A program made the translations under genes and the position numbers. Shown piece after piece: positions 27,598-35,694 of a DNA stretch of 64,000 nucleotides (position 1 is the first letter of the stretch; every line of letters starts with the position of its first letter). Origin of the DNA: Mycolicibacterium grossiae (GTDB taxonomy: Bacteria; Actinomycetota; Actinomycetes; Mycobacteriales; Mycobacteriaceae); contig NZ_CP043474.1 in NCBI RefSeq assembly GCF_008329645.1, positions 4,650,001 through 4,714,000 of the forward strand. Direction: 5' to 3'. The notes under the pieces are model-generated. The model saw only the letters and a list, made by a program, of their open reading frames with translations, was not told the origin of the DNA and did no database searches.

Positions 27598-27927
27598 ATG
27601 CCTGAAAACGGCACAATCCACGCAACAAAAGTCGAACAAGCCGTTCAGAATGTTCCCTTGCCTGCCGGCGCTGACGACGCCACCAATTGGTGGGACTCCG
27701 ACGACGAGTACCGCATCGTCTACACACCGGAGCTGGCGACCGGGAACGCCACCATCTACGGCTCTGCGGTCCAGCGGCCCGACGGGACGCTGATGGGCGC
27801 AGAGGATCCGCCGCGGGTGTACCCGCAGAACGCGTGCCCCGAGGAGGGCTTGACCCTCGACGAGGCGCGGCAGCTCGCCTGCCAGATCCTCACGACCGTC
27901 GAGCTGCTGGAGGGGTGGCAGCGATGA
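27598..27927 (+). CDS. Small protein of unknown function, first of four tandem genes
   Basis: 109 aa, ATG 27598 with GGAG nine bases upstream. Acidic N-terminal half with a beta-rich middle; the C-terminus (LTLDEARQLACQILTTVELLEGW) carries the helical ending LTxxEAxxLAxxLL that recurs in the next genes. That ending is typical of actinobacterial DUF6907 proteins, found on phages and mobile elements. It lacks the N-terminal cysteines of its neighbours. Its stop overlaps the next start (ATGA). Function unknown. Confidence 0.7.
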   Translation: MPENGTIHATKVEQAVQNVPLPAGADDATNWWDSDDEYRIVYTPELATGNATIYGSAVQRPDGTLMGAEDPPRVYPQNACPEEGLTLDEARQLACQILTTVELLEGWQR

Positions 27928-28283
27928 GCATCGACATGAGCCGCCACGTCTGCACGGAATGGTGCACGGTCGACCGACCTGACCATGGCGGCGATCCTGC
28001 GTGTTGGGGCAGCGACGTCCATCAGGTGGCGTTGACGCTCGAGGACGGTTACCCGCACGACGCCACGGTGGTGGAGGCGTTCCGCGGCGACTGCCCGAAG
28101 ATCGGCGTCTATGCCTACCGGCCCGAAATTGGCCGGGTTGAGCGGGTGAAGCTGCACCTGTACCGGCCGAGCGACAACGATTACCGGTACCTGGACGACG
28201 AGTTGCATCTGACCGTGGCTGAAGTGCACCAGTTGCGCGCAGAGTTGGAAGCCGTCCTGGCGGAGCTAGGCGGTGCTCGATGA
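27924..28283 (+). CDS. DUF6907-like protein
   Basis: 119 aa, start ATG 27924 within an ATGA overlap. The N-terminus has HVCTEWCTVDRPDH with further Cys and Trp (C10, C14, C27), a small metal-site-like cluster typical of DUF6907 members. A beta-strand region of about 60 residues follows, then the helix LTVAEVHQLRAELEAVLAEL. No enzymatic motif is seen. Family assignment rests on pattern recall; a profile search would settle it. Confidence 0.7.
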   Translation: MSIDMSRHVCTEWCTVDRPDHGGDPACWGSDVHQVALTLEDGYPHDATVVEAFRGDCPKIGVYAYRPEIGRVERVKLHLYRPSDNDYRYLDDELHLTVAEVHQLRAELEAVLAELGGAR

Positions 28284-28651
28284 CCGAGAAGCACGAATGC
28301 CGTTTTGACTGGTGCAACAGCACCCTGGACGGGCACCCCGAGGCGTTGACCGAGCACTTCTCCGAGACGGTTAAGGTCAGCGCCACCCACGACATGCAGT
28401 ACCGGTTCGACGACGACCGCCTGCCGTTCGTGGGGGTTGGGCTGTGGTTGGAGGAGGGGTTGGAGGTCGCGCCGCACGTCTACCTCTTGGCGTCGACGAC
28501 GAAGGTCGAGGCGTCGATGGACATGCGGTTGGACGAGGCGATCGTTTTGCATGATCTGCTTGGCCGGCTGATTGATCAGGGGCTCGTCGGTACCGGCTTG
28601 GACCGTGACAAGGTGCTCGCGGTTGCCATGCGGATGGGGGCGGTCCAGTGA
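28280..28651 (+). CDS. DUF6907-like protein
   Basis: 123 aa, start ATG 28280 in an ATGA overlap with the gene before. Again an N-terminal HECRFDWCNSTLDGHP with two cysteines (C8, C13), then beta-strands, then a C-terminal helix (MRLDEAIVLHDLLGRLIDQ). Same architecture as the neighbouring gene, so these look like tandem duplicates that have diverged strongly. Function unknown. Confidence 0.7.
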   Translation: MTEKHECRFDWCNSTLDGHPEALTEHFSETVKVSATHDMQYRFDDDRLPFVGVGLWLEEGLEVAPHVYLLASTTKVEASMDMRLDEAIVLHDLLGRLIDQGLVGTGLDRDKVLAVAMRMGAVQ

Positions 28652-29229
28652 CCGAACCGACCGTAATCCCGAGTTCGGGAGTAGCGGACCCGTTGCCGCC
28701 TGGTGCGTTGTCGACTGACGGGTGGTCGGGGTGGGACGACGAGGAGGGTCCGCACCGTCTGCTGTACGGGCGGCGTCACCAGGTCGGGGCGGCGGTCGTC
28801 GGCGGGTGGGCGATGCAGGAGATCGTCGACAGGAACTCTGGTGGCACCAGAGTTCACGTCGAGTCGTCGAGTGAGGTGTACGTCGACCGCATCGACCAGC
28901 ACGGGCAGCAGGTGCAGTGCTTCGACTTGACCCGGCAGGAGGCCCGGGAGTTGGCGGTGGCGCTGCTGCGGGCCGCGAGCGACGTCGACACCATGGCCGG
29001 CGTTGAGAAGGAGTGCGACTCCCGCTCAAACCGCATGCTGGTCGCCGATGACACCGAGGGCCGCATCGAGGTCGAGTGCCGGCCGTTCGAGCCCGACATG
29101 CCGGACTACGACGGGCAACGTTTCCTCGCCATCCACGTCGACGGGCGAGAGGAATCGTTCGTCTGCCTCACCGCCGAGCAGGCGGCCGAGCTGGCGGCGC
29201 TGCTGGTGGTGGAACCCGCGGCGTCCTAG
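28648..29229 (+). CDS. DUF6907-like protein with two repeats
   Basis: 193 aa, GTG 28648 in a GTGA overlap. The strand-plus-helix unit appears twice: first ending DLTRQEARELAVALLRAAS (about 92-110), then CLTAEQAAELAALLVVEPA at the C-terminus. This suggests internal duplication of the same module found singly in the three genes upstream. No cysteine cluster at the N-terminus. The operon ends at a strong hairpin 5 bases later. Confidence 0.7.
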   Translation: MTEPTVIPSSGVADPLPPGALSTDGWSGWDDEEGPHRLLYGRRHQVGAAVVGGWAMQEIVDRNSGGTRVHVESSSEVYVDRIDQHGQQVQCFDLTRQEARELAVALLRAASDVDTMAGVEKECDSRSNRMLVADDTEGRIEVECRPFEPDMPDYDGQRFLAIHVDGREESFVCLTAEQAAELAALLVVEPAAS

Positions 29230-29233
29230 ATAG

Positions 29234-29279
29234 CGAAAAGGTCCGGTAAACGAGACTTCTCGTTTACCGGACCTTTTCG
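29234..29279. terminator. Strong bidirectional terminator hairpin
   Basis: A perfect 22-bp inverted repeat: CGAAAAGGTCCGGTAAACGA plus GA, a 2-base centre, and the exact complement, flanked by A-rich and T-rich arms that give T runs on either strand. It separates the rightward four-gene operon from the leftward gene at 29427. Confidence 0.88.
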
Positions 29280-29387
29280 TTGGCGCCAGCAGAAAGGTCT
29301 TGTCGGTGCCCGCTGCCACCATGTGGGTCAGACCCCCACCACGTCACCGCTCAGCGGGCTACCCGCCAGGGCCGTCCGTCCAAGTAG

Positions 29388-29404
29388 AGCAAGTGGCACT
29401 TGCT
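29388..29404 (-). terminator. Small hairpin downstream of the 29427-29648 gene
   Basis: AGCAAGT-GGC-ACTTGCT, a 7-bp stem, followed on the minus strand by CTACTT. It lies 22 bases past the stop of the leftward gene and may end its transcript. The rest of the interval 29280-29426 holds no gene that I can support. Confidence 0.4.
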
Positions 29405-29426
29405 TTACGGGCGGAGGTGTATCCAC

Positions 29427-29648
29427 TCAATCCGACGCAGCGCCCTGTTGCGCCCGAACGTCCCGCACGACTCGGACGACCTCTTCATCGTTCGGGGTCA
29501 CGCCCAATTCGACAAGCTGCTGCCGGACACTCGCCACCGCTTCTTCCTCGGACCCGCCGAGGGGTACCTGCAGTCCACCCGAGAATTGACCTTCGAGGTT
29601 CTCTTGCAGCCGCTTCAGTCCGTCGTTGTTAAACCTGAATCCGCTCAT
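29427..29648 (-). CDS. Small phage-type protein of unknown function
   Basis: 73 aa, ATG 29648 preceded by AGGAGG at ideal distance, which is the best evidence that it is real. The sequence starts MSGFRFNNDGLKRLQENL and is polar, helical and acidic-basic mixed with no cysteine. Short proteins that begin this way occur in actinophage structural regions, but I cannot assign a role. Confidence 0.65.
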   Translation of the reverse strand: MSGFRFNNDGLKRLQENLEGQFSGGLQVPLGGSEEEAVASVRQQLVELGVTPNDEEVVRVVRDVRAQQGAASD

Positions 29649-29680
29649 GGGTTTGGCCTCCTTCGTCGCGGTGCGTGCCG

Positions 29681-30136
29681 TTAGTCGGACAGGATGCTGA
29701 CGAACGAGCCGGGATCGACGCGCCAGAACATGAGGTCGCCGTCGTACCCGATGTGCACTGTTACCGAGTCGCTCCGTCCATTGCTGCGGACTACCTCAGC
29801 CTGTCCCTCGAACATGTTTCCGGTCATGTGCATGATGTGGATGTATCGGGTCTGCAGGCCAATGTCGCTGAAGCGTTCGTCGGCCCGGAACGATTCGTTC
29901 ATCGAGTCCTTCACCCTGCTGGCAAGGCCGGTCGAGTAAGGCCGGGTCGATTGCCAGTACGAGATGCCGAAGCCGGCGCCGATGAGGACCGCGGTAGCGA
30001 CGGCGGCCACGATGAGCACGAAGCGGCGGGTCGCGTACTGCGGCGGCTTTGGCGCCGGCGGCGCGTAGGTGTAGTTCACATAGTCGGCGTCGTGTCCGAC
30101 CGGCGATGGATAGGCGTTGTCTGTGGTCTCCCCCAT
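29681..30136 (-). CDS. Single-pass membrane protein of unknown function
   Basis: 151 aa from ATG 30136. A Pro/Tyr-rich cytoplasmic N-terminus (about 1-36) is followed by one hydrophobic segment (RRFVLIVAAVATAVLIGAGF) and an outside domain of about 90 residues. This layout is common in mycobacterial secreted/membrane small proteins and in prophage-encoded envelope or exclusion proteins. No lipobox. It lies 32 bases upstream of the 29427-29648 gene on the same strand. Confidence 0.65.
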   Translation of the reverse strand: MGETTDNAYPSPVGHDADYVNYTYAPPAPKPPQYATRRFVLIVAAVATAVLIGAGFGISYWQSTRPYSTGLASRVKDSMNESFRADERFSDIGLQTRYIHIMHMTGNMFEGQAEVVRSNGRSDSVTVHIGYDGDLMFWRVDPGSFVSILSD

Positions 30137-30212
30137 GGCGCGGAGCTTATCCGGGAGCCCGGACAACACGGGGCGCAATCGAGGCGTCGGCCGTGCTGCC
30201 TACCTTGGTCGC

Positions 30213-30458
30213 ATGATCAGCGGTGCCATAACTCGAGTGACGCTAACCCGCACCATCGAGCCGTCCGAGACGGACTTCACCGCCTTGCCCGGTGTCGAGC
30301 AGTGGGTGGTGTCCTGGACGGTCGCCGGCCGCCGCGAGGACAACCACCTGCGGCAACCGCACTGCTCCGAGAAAGCGGCCCGTAGGCACATCGACGGGCT
30401 ACTGAAGCGCCGACCTCCGGGGATGCCCGTCGAGCGCGTGTACGTCGAGAAGCTTTAG
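30213..30458 (+). CDS. Hypothetical protein
   Basis: 81 aa, ATG 30213. Contains TRTIEPSETDFTALPGVEQWVVSWTVAGRRED and a basic C-terminus (KAARRHIDGLLKRRPPG). It is on the plus strand among minus-strand genes, divergent from the membrane protein. No recognisable domain and no clear Shine-Dalgarno, so moderate confidence that it is a gene. Confidence 0.5.
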   Translation: MISGAITRVTLTRTIEPSETDFTALPGVEQWVVSWTVAGRREDNHLRQPHCSEKAARRHIDGLLKRRPPGMPVERVYVEKL

Positions 30459-30470
30459 AACCTGGTCAGA

Positions 30471-30647
30471 TCAAGCGTCAGTCTGCCGTTCAGGGATGAC
30501 CTGCCCGGGCATGTACTGGCCGGGCTTGAGGTACCGCTTGCCCACGCTCCCGTCCGCACGTCGAACGGGTTCGAAGTCTCCTGGAATGATCAGGACGAAG
30601 TCGGGTGCAAGCAAGGGCTCGTCCTCATTGATCACGGGTTCGCTCAT
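30471..30647 (-). CDS. Short hypothetical protein
   Basis: 58 aa: starts MSEPVINEDEPLLAPDF, includes PGDFEPVRRADGSVGKRYLK and ends PERQTDA. The composition is protein-like with balanced charges, and a VLIIPGDFEPVR core suggests a small beta domain. It follows the HicA-type pair on the same strand by about 90 bases. No family recognised. Confidence 0.5.
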   Translation of the reverse strand: MSEPVINEDEPLLAPDFVLIIPGDFEPVRRADGSVGKRYLKPGQYMPGQVIPERQTDA

Positions 30648-30740
30648 GTGAACCAGTCTGACTGAAGACGCTGACAGAATAAGGACGGGCGGCGCCCTCC
30701 CTTACATGGAAGTGCACCGCCCGTGCAGAGATCTCCGTGC

Positions 30741-31064
30741 CTATGGGGTGAGCGAGACTGACTCCGCCCAAGTGTGCTCGCGCTCAGCTTCAGGGCTGAG
30801 GACAGGCGGCTCGTCGTCCTCCTCATCGTCGGCAAGCCGAATGGCGCCCGAGACGAACTCGACTTCCACAAGCTTCAAGATGCCCTCGACGAATAGTGCC
30901 GCTCGCGTCGGTGAGGACGCGACGACAGGAATGACGAGCATGGGCTCATCGCCGTCTTCGAGCAGGATGGTCCCCGGTACCAGATCAGTGATCCGTCGCA
31001 GGGGCAGCCAACCCGATTCGTCGTATACCGGCTTCGTGATCGCTTCCACCGTGAACAACGTCAT
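30741..31064 (-). CDS. Possible antitoxin partner of the HicA-like toxin
   Basis: 107 aa, start ATG 31064 in an ATGA overlap with the upstream HicA-like gene. It has a beta-rich N-terminal part (MTLFTVEAITKPVY...LPLR) and an acidic C-terminus (LADDEEDDEPP). Position, coupling and size suit an antitoxin, but I do not see the classic HicB partial RNase H fold or its DNA-binding end. It may be a different kind of partner. Confidence 0.55.
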   Translation of the reverse strand: MTLFTVEAITKPVYDESGWLPLRRITDLVPGTILLEDGDEPMLVIPVVASSPTRAALFVEGILKLVEVEFVSGAIRLADDEEDDEPPVLSPEAEREHTWAESVSLTP

Positions 31065-31330
31065 GACCGCTCCTCCTTCCGTGGAGTATGTCCCTTGTGC
31101 GGAACCTCAACCCCGAGGCGCCGCAGAACCGCCGTAGCGTTCTTATCTCCCCTGTGGTCCGATGGCGTCTTGCCGAACGTCACAGGCGCCGCGGGTCGGT
31201 TCCGATACGGATCTTCGAGTCCTTCGGGAGGTGTGAACCGAGGATGACCGTCAGATGTCTCGTCATAGGTCCAACCAGCCTCCTTCGCCGCTTCCCAGAG
31301 CGGACGCAGCCGCTTTGGAACCCCCGCCAC
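31061..31330 (-). CDS. HicA-family toxin-like protein (mRNA interferase fold)
   Basis: 89 aa from GTG 31330. VPKRLRPLWEAAKEAGWTYDE, then DGHPRF with the conserved His, then FGKTPSDHRGDKNATAVLRRLGV: the pattern of actinobacterial HicA proteins (dsRNA-binding-like fold, RNA cleavage). GTG 31330 is chosen over a TTG at 31360 because a TACAGT -10 ends seven bases before it, which would give a leaderless message. Toxin function is inferred from family. Confidence 0.65.
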   Translation of the reverse strand: MAGVPKRLRPLWEAAKEAGWTYDETSDGHPRFTPPEGLEDPYRNRPAAPVTFGKTPSDHRGDKNATAVLRRLGVEVPHKGHTPRKEERS

Positions 31331-31484
31331 GTTTCGAACTGTAAACGAAACCGAGAGCAAAATCGTCCCCGATTCGAAAACGGCAGTTCAGCGTGTTTTC
31401 TTCCTTACTCGATCTTGAACGGTCCGCAAAGTTCGTTCCGGTCCATTTTCGCCGATCGAATCGCTGCCGGTTCGTCGCCGGGTC
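31331..31484 (-). promoter_or_regulatory. AT-rich promoter region of the HicA-like pair
   Basis: A stretch of low GC for this genome. On the minus strand TACAGT (31343-31338) is a good -10 hexamer placed seven bases before GTG 31330, so transcription could start at the initiation codon. No clear -35. No other gene is seen in the gap up to the tape-measure stop at 31485. Confidence 0.45.
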
Positions 31485-34400
31485 TCACCGGCCGGGGCCT
31501 TGGTACATGTAGCTGAGGTGCTTCTCGATCGTCTTGCCGTTCTGATCCTCGTCGGCCTTGTTGTTCGTCAGGTTGACGGTGTTGTTGACCGTGGTGTTGC
31601 GGGTGTTCTGCGCACCGGCGCTACCGGGCATCTGCGGGGCGCCTTGAGCCTGTCCGAGTCCGCCTCCGCCAGCCGTGTTGTTCTTGGCGGGGCGTGCGCC
31701 TGCGAGGCCGCCGGCGAGCTTGCCGAACCAGGAGTTTCCGGCCGCGCCGAGCGGTGAGCCGGATGGCAGGAACGTCTCCATCAGACCCTGCACCCCGATC
31801 GCCGCGGCCTGACCGCCAAACTGAATCGCCCTATTGGCCAGCTGCAGGGCGGCACCAGAACCCGGGGCGAACGCATTCGCGGCGGCCATCGCCGCAGCCA
31901 TCGGAGCGCCACCGAGACCGGGGCCAGCGCCGCCGGGTGTCGCCACGGGTGCCAGACCCGTATCGAACCCTGCAGGGCCGCCAGCGGCGGCCCCGATGCC
32001 AGGACCGGCGGTCAATGGACCGGGGTACCCCTGTCCGCCGAATCCGGCGGGCAGTGTCGGCAGGGCGCCGGCAGCGCCGGGCTGGAACCAGTCCGGGTGT
32101 GCCGCGGACGTCGCCGGCCACGCGCCCGGGCCCTGTCCGGCGAGGACATTGTTCCCAACGGCCATCTGCTGCTGCGGGGACGCCATCCACGCCTCCGGCG
32201 CGTACTGGCTGCCGCCATAGGAGTTCCAAGTACTCGGGGAGAACTGCAGGCCACCGGAGTAGCCGTTGCCGGTGTTCGCCGCCCAATTACCCGAGGCTTC
32301 GGCACCGGCGATGGCGTTCCACTGCTGCGACGACAAACCCATTCCGGCCATCCCAGGTGCGGAGACGACGGTGACCGGCACGGTGCCGCTCGAGGTGGTG
32401 TATCCCGCTGCACCGAACCCGCCCGGCAGTGGGGTGATGTTCCCCGGGTTGCCGGGCTTGTAGAACGCGTGCACGTGGTCTTCGTGGTTCTGGGTGGGGC
32501 TGCCACGGTCGGGCATGGGAGTGCCGGTAGTACCGTGACCGTAGCCATACGACGTGCGGTTGAAGATCGCGCCGTACACGTTCGGATCCGAAAGAACCTG
32601 CGAAAGCACGCGATTGCCCTCAGCAATGCTGCCGACCATGATGTCTATAGCACCGTTTTGGTGCTCGCCGTACTTGTCTGCGGCATGATCACCAACGGTG
32701 AAACCCTGGCTTTGCCAATACGGCATCATGGCGCGGTGGGCGAAGTCCCTGCCCGATTCGCCGGGCATGGCAGCGGCTGAGTAGGCCGGCATGCCGACGC
32801 CGCCGCCGAGAGGCGACGGACCCATCGTTGATGCGCCGTTCGACAGCAGCCCAAGCGCGGCGGCTTGCAGGCTCGGGTTGGATGCGATGGCGGAGCCGAG
32901 GGCCAGGTTGCCGAACGTCTTCACCAGGTTCTCGACAAGACCGGGGATGCCCTTGCTGATGCCGAAGTCCTGGTCGAGCGGGGCGAAAATGGCATCGAGG
33001 CCGCCGACAGCGTCGCTCATCTTGCTCGTTGCCTGCTGCATCTGGCCGGTGCGCGCCAGGATGGCGTCCTGCTGGGCGGCCCACTGGGCGCGTTCGGCCT
33101 CTTGGAGGTCGTTGCGGGCGGTGAGGAGTTCCTGCTGGGTGGCGTTGCCCTTGGCCTCGAGGACTTGGTTCGCCAGGCGCTTCTGCTCGAGATTGTGGGT
33201 GGCGGTGAGCAGCTTCGAGTCGGCGTCGTACAGGGCCTGTTGGTCGACACCGGCGGCAGCCGCCGGCAGACCGGCGAGCGGGTCACCCATGAGGTACTTC
33301 GACGGATCGACGAACGGCGTTGCAGTAGAGCCGGACCCGCCACCCGATCCACCGTCGGTGACCGTCGGCGGCACGTAGGGCGTAACCCCCGGAGCGGTGG
33401 GGTTGAGCGCGGAGTACGTTGCGCCGCCGCGGCGATCGGCCTGGGCGCCGGGAAGGCCACCTGCGGGGGCAGTAGGAAGCCGGAAGCCATATCGGTCGCG
33501 CTGGGCGTTGGGGCCGCCGTACTGATCCGGTGCGGCGACGGGAAGCTTGTTCGAGGAGAACGCACCCGCCGAGGACGGGACGCCCATGACGATGGTGCCG
33601 GTGTTGTTGCGGGTCAGTTCGCCGAGCTTGCCCTGCGGATCGGTCGCGGTCTGCTGACCCGGGAACTGAGCGAAGTCCTTCGTCGCGTTGTCGTACACCG
33701 ACTTCCCGGCGTCGTACATCAAGAACGTCAACCACGCGGGGACGGCGACCTTCGACAGCGCGGACGAGATGCCGTTGGCTCCGCGCGTGGCGGCGTTCGG
33801 TAGTCCTACGCCGAGGGCGTTGTTGACGTCGCCGAGCATCTTCAGTAGCTGCAGAGGCCCTTGCATCGTCTTCCAGGCGATGAATGCCGTCACGGCCGCC
33901 TCCGCGCCACCGGGGATGCGGTTGAGGATGTCGAGGCCCTGCCGGACGATCGGCAGCCACGCATTGGCTGCGGAGACGCCAGCACGGAACACACCCGCGA
34001 CGACCGGACCCGCGGTAGTCGCGATGTCCTTGAGCTGACCGAGCATGTCTCGGCCCTCGGCAAAGTAGTTCTGTAGCTTCGTCTGACCGTCGGTCGAGTT
34101 GAGGAACAACGACATCTTCGCGGTGGCGGACTCGAGAGTGCCGAGCAGACCCGCCCCGCCTCCAGCGGCCTGCGTGAGCGCGGTGACGCTCTGACCGATG
34201 TTCAGGACCGTGTTCCCCAGCTGCGTAAAGCCTGTCAGGCCATCATCGATCCAGCGGTCCAAGCGGCCATCGCCATCGGCTGCGGTGATAAAGCGGTCGA
34301 ACCGATCGGCGACGTCACCGACGGCCGATGCCAGCCGAGGCAGACTGTCGGTGCCTGCGGTGGTCAGGGTGCCGATGGCGTGAATGGCCGGGTCGATCGC

Positions 34401-35471
34401 TGCGGTCAACTGGGCCTGCGCCGTGGCGGTGTTGCCGAAGATCCTGTCCAAGAACCCTTGCGAGGACGAGGAGCCAAGGGAGTTCATCGCCTGCAGGAGG
34501 TTCTGATTGATCCCCTTCGAGATGCCGTCCACGCCGCGAGTGACGGCCGGGAGGTCGGCGGCGACGAGCCCCTTCAGGCCGTCCGAGACGCCGGCGAACA
34601 TGTTGTTGCCGGCGATGTTCCGTAGTTCCGTGAAGGTGCCTTTGAGTCCCGCGACCGTCTTGACAGTGTCGGCCTGGGCGGGGGCGAGGTCGGCGAGCGC
34701 CTTGTTCGCCGCAGTCACTGACGCTTCCGTGCCGTCAGCAGCCTTGTTGACCGCCTCGAGCGCGTCAGACATCCCGTGCATGCCCAGCGCGCCAACCCCC
34801 ACCGAGGAGGCGATGCCGGCGAAGATGCCCGGCAGCGCCAAGCCCGCCCCGGCGAGCTGCTGCACGGCTCCCGCGACGTCGGTGATTGCCGTAGCCGCTG
34901 CTGGCAACAGGCCGATGCCCGCCAAGCCGAGGTTGAGCTTGAGGCCGGTGCCGAAACTCGCCTGCGCCTTCGTAAACGATGCCTGCAGGTCCGACAGACC
35001 ACCACCGGCCGACTTGTACGCCTCCCCCGCTTCGCGGACGGCACGCGCCTTATCCCGCTCCGCACGCGACACCGCAGCAGCCGACGACACCAACTTAGCG
35101 TCGACGTCGAGTTGCTTCTGCCGGAGGACGACGAGCTTCTCCTCCGACGCCGCGATGGCGTCGGCGTTGTTCGCGTTCCGGGCGGCAGCCAGCTTCGACT
35201 CCTCGGCGGTGACCGCGGCGGTGATGGCCTTCGACCGCTCCATTTGGGCGGCTCGTTTCTTCTCGGCGGCCTCGATCTTGCCGAGGTTGTCCGCCACCTT
35301 GTCCGCAGCCGCCTGGATGCGCCCATCGCGCTCCATCGCCCGGGCGAAACTCGACGAGTACGTCTGGCCGGCGTTCGTCCCGGCATTGTCGAAGTACCGC
35401 TTCGCGTCCTCCGCAGCCTTCCGGCCGGAGGCATCGTCGAAACGCGACTTGACCTGGATAAAGACGGCCAT
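31485..35471 (-). CDS. Phage tape-measure protein with M15-like peptidase and Rpf-like lytic domains
   Basis: 1,328 aa. It starts MAVFIQVKSRFDDASG with GGAGGTG upstream, then a charged coiled coil (about 20-170) and several hydrophobic, Ala/Gly-rich segments (about 175-250, 500-580), as in siphophage tape measures. Two wall-cutting domains follow: an M15-type Zn peptidase with HxxGxAxD (His937, Asp943) and EDHVH (His999, His1001), and an Rpf/lysozyme-like domain at about 1045-1125 with catalytic Glu1058 in AGAEASGNW. Such proteins set tail length and cut peptidoglycan during DNA entry. The reading frame is intact. It is the only clear virion gene in the element; no tail tube, chaperones or tip genes adjoin it. 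Confidence 0.92.
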   Translation of the reverse strand: MAVFIQVKSRFDDASGRKAAEDAKRYFDNAGTNAGQTYSSSFARAMERDGRIQAAADKVADNLGKIEAAEKKRAAQMERSKAITAAVTAEESKLAAARNANNADAIAASEEKLVVLRQKQLDVDAKLVSSAAAVSRAERDKARAVREAGEAYKSAGGGLSDLQASFTKAQASFGTGLKLNLGLAGIGLLPAAATAITDVAGAVQQLAGAGLALPGIFAGIASSVGVGALGMHGMSDALEAVNKAADGTEASVTAANKALADLAPAQADTVKTVAGLKGTFTELRNIAGNNMFAGVSDGLKGLVAADLPAVTRGVDGISKGINQNLLQAMNSLGSSSSQGFLDRIFGNTATAQAQLTAAIDPAIHAIGTLTTAGTDSLPRLASAVGDVADRFDRFITAADGDGRLDRWIDDGLTGFTQLGNTVLNIGQSVTALTQAAGGGAGLLGTLESATAKMSLFLNSTDGQTKLQNYFAEGRDMLGQLKDIATTAGPVVAGVFRAGVSAANAWLPIVRQGLDILNRIPGGAEAAVTAFIAWKTMQGPLQLLKMLGDVNNALGVGLPNAATRGANGISSALSKVAVPAWLTFLMYDAGKSVYDNATKDFAQFPGQQTATDPQGKLGELTRNNTGTIVMGVPSSAGAFSSNKLPVAAPDQYGGPNAQRDRYGFRLPTAPAGGLPGAQADRRGGATYSALNPTAPGVTPYVPPTVTDGGSGGGSGSTATPFVDPSKYLMGDPLAGLPAAAAGVDQQALYDADSKLLTATHNLEQKRLANQVLEAKGNATQQELLTARNDLQEAERAQWAAQQDAILARTGQMQQATSKMSDAVGGLDAIFAPLDQDFGISKGIPGLVENLVKTFGNLALGSAIASNPSLQAAALGLLSNGASTMGPSPLGGGVGMPAYSAAAMPGESGRDFAHRAMMPYWQSQGFTVGDHAADKYGEHQNGAIDIMVGSIAEGNRVLSQVLSDPNVYGAIFNRTSYGYGHGTTGTPMPDRGSPTQNHEDHVHAFYKPGNPGNITPLPGGFGAAGYTTSSGTVPVTVVSAPGMAGMGLSSQQWNAIAGAEASGNWAANTGNGYSGGLQFSPSTWNSYGGSQYAPEAWMASPQQQMAVGNNVLAGQGPGAWPATSAAHPDWFQPGAAGALPTLPAGFGGQGYPGPLTAGPGIGAAAGGPAGFDTGLAPVATPGGAGPGLGGAPMAAAMAAANAFAPGSGAALQLANRAIQFGGQAAAIGVQGLMETFLPSGSPLGAAGNSWFGKLAGGLAGARPAKNNTAGGGGLGQAQGAPQMPGSAGAQNTRNTTVNNTVNLTNNKADEDQNGKTIEKHLSYMYQGPGR

Positions 35472-35549
35472 TACCGGTCCACCTCCGCACTCGCGTGAGG
35501 CGGCGCGAATGCCTCCTCAAGAAAACTCAGGGGTCTGGACTGCGAGGGA

Positions 35550-35660
35550 CCTAGGGGCAGGTGGGAGGTCAGGCCGCTCGTCGGGGACATCCCCCAGGGT
35601 GTGCGCTTGGGGGAAACCGCGTAACTCGCGGCGGCAGCAATTTGCCTAGGGGCAGGTGGG
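35550..35660. repeat. Pair of 16-bp direct repeats flanking a hairpin
   Basis: CCTAGGGGCAGGTGGG occurs at 35550-35565 and again at 35645-35660, 95 bases apart, in the 223-base gap between the helical protein and the tape-measure gene. Between them lies the inverted repeat TCCCCCA...TGGGGGA (stem 7). Possible roles are transcription termination or protein binding sites; nothing decides between them. Confidence 0.7.
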
Positions 35661-35694
35661 GCTGAGGCCGGCGTCACGGGATCGGTCCCCACCC

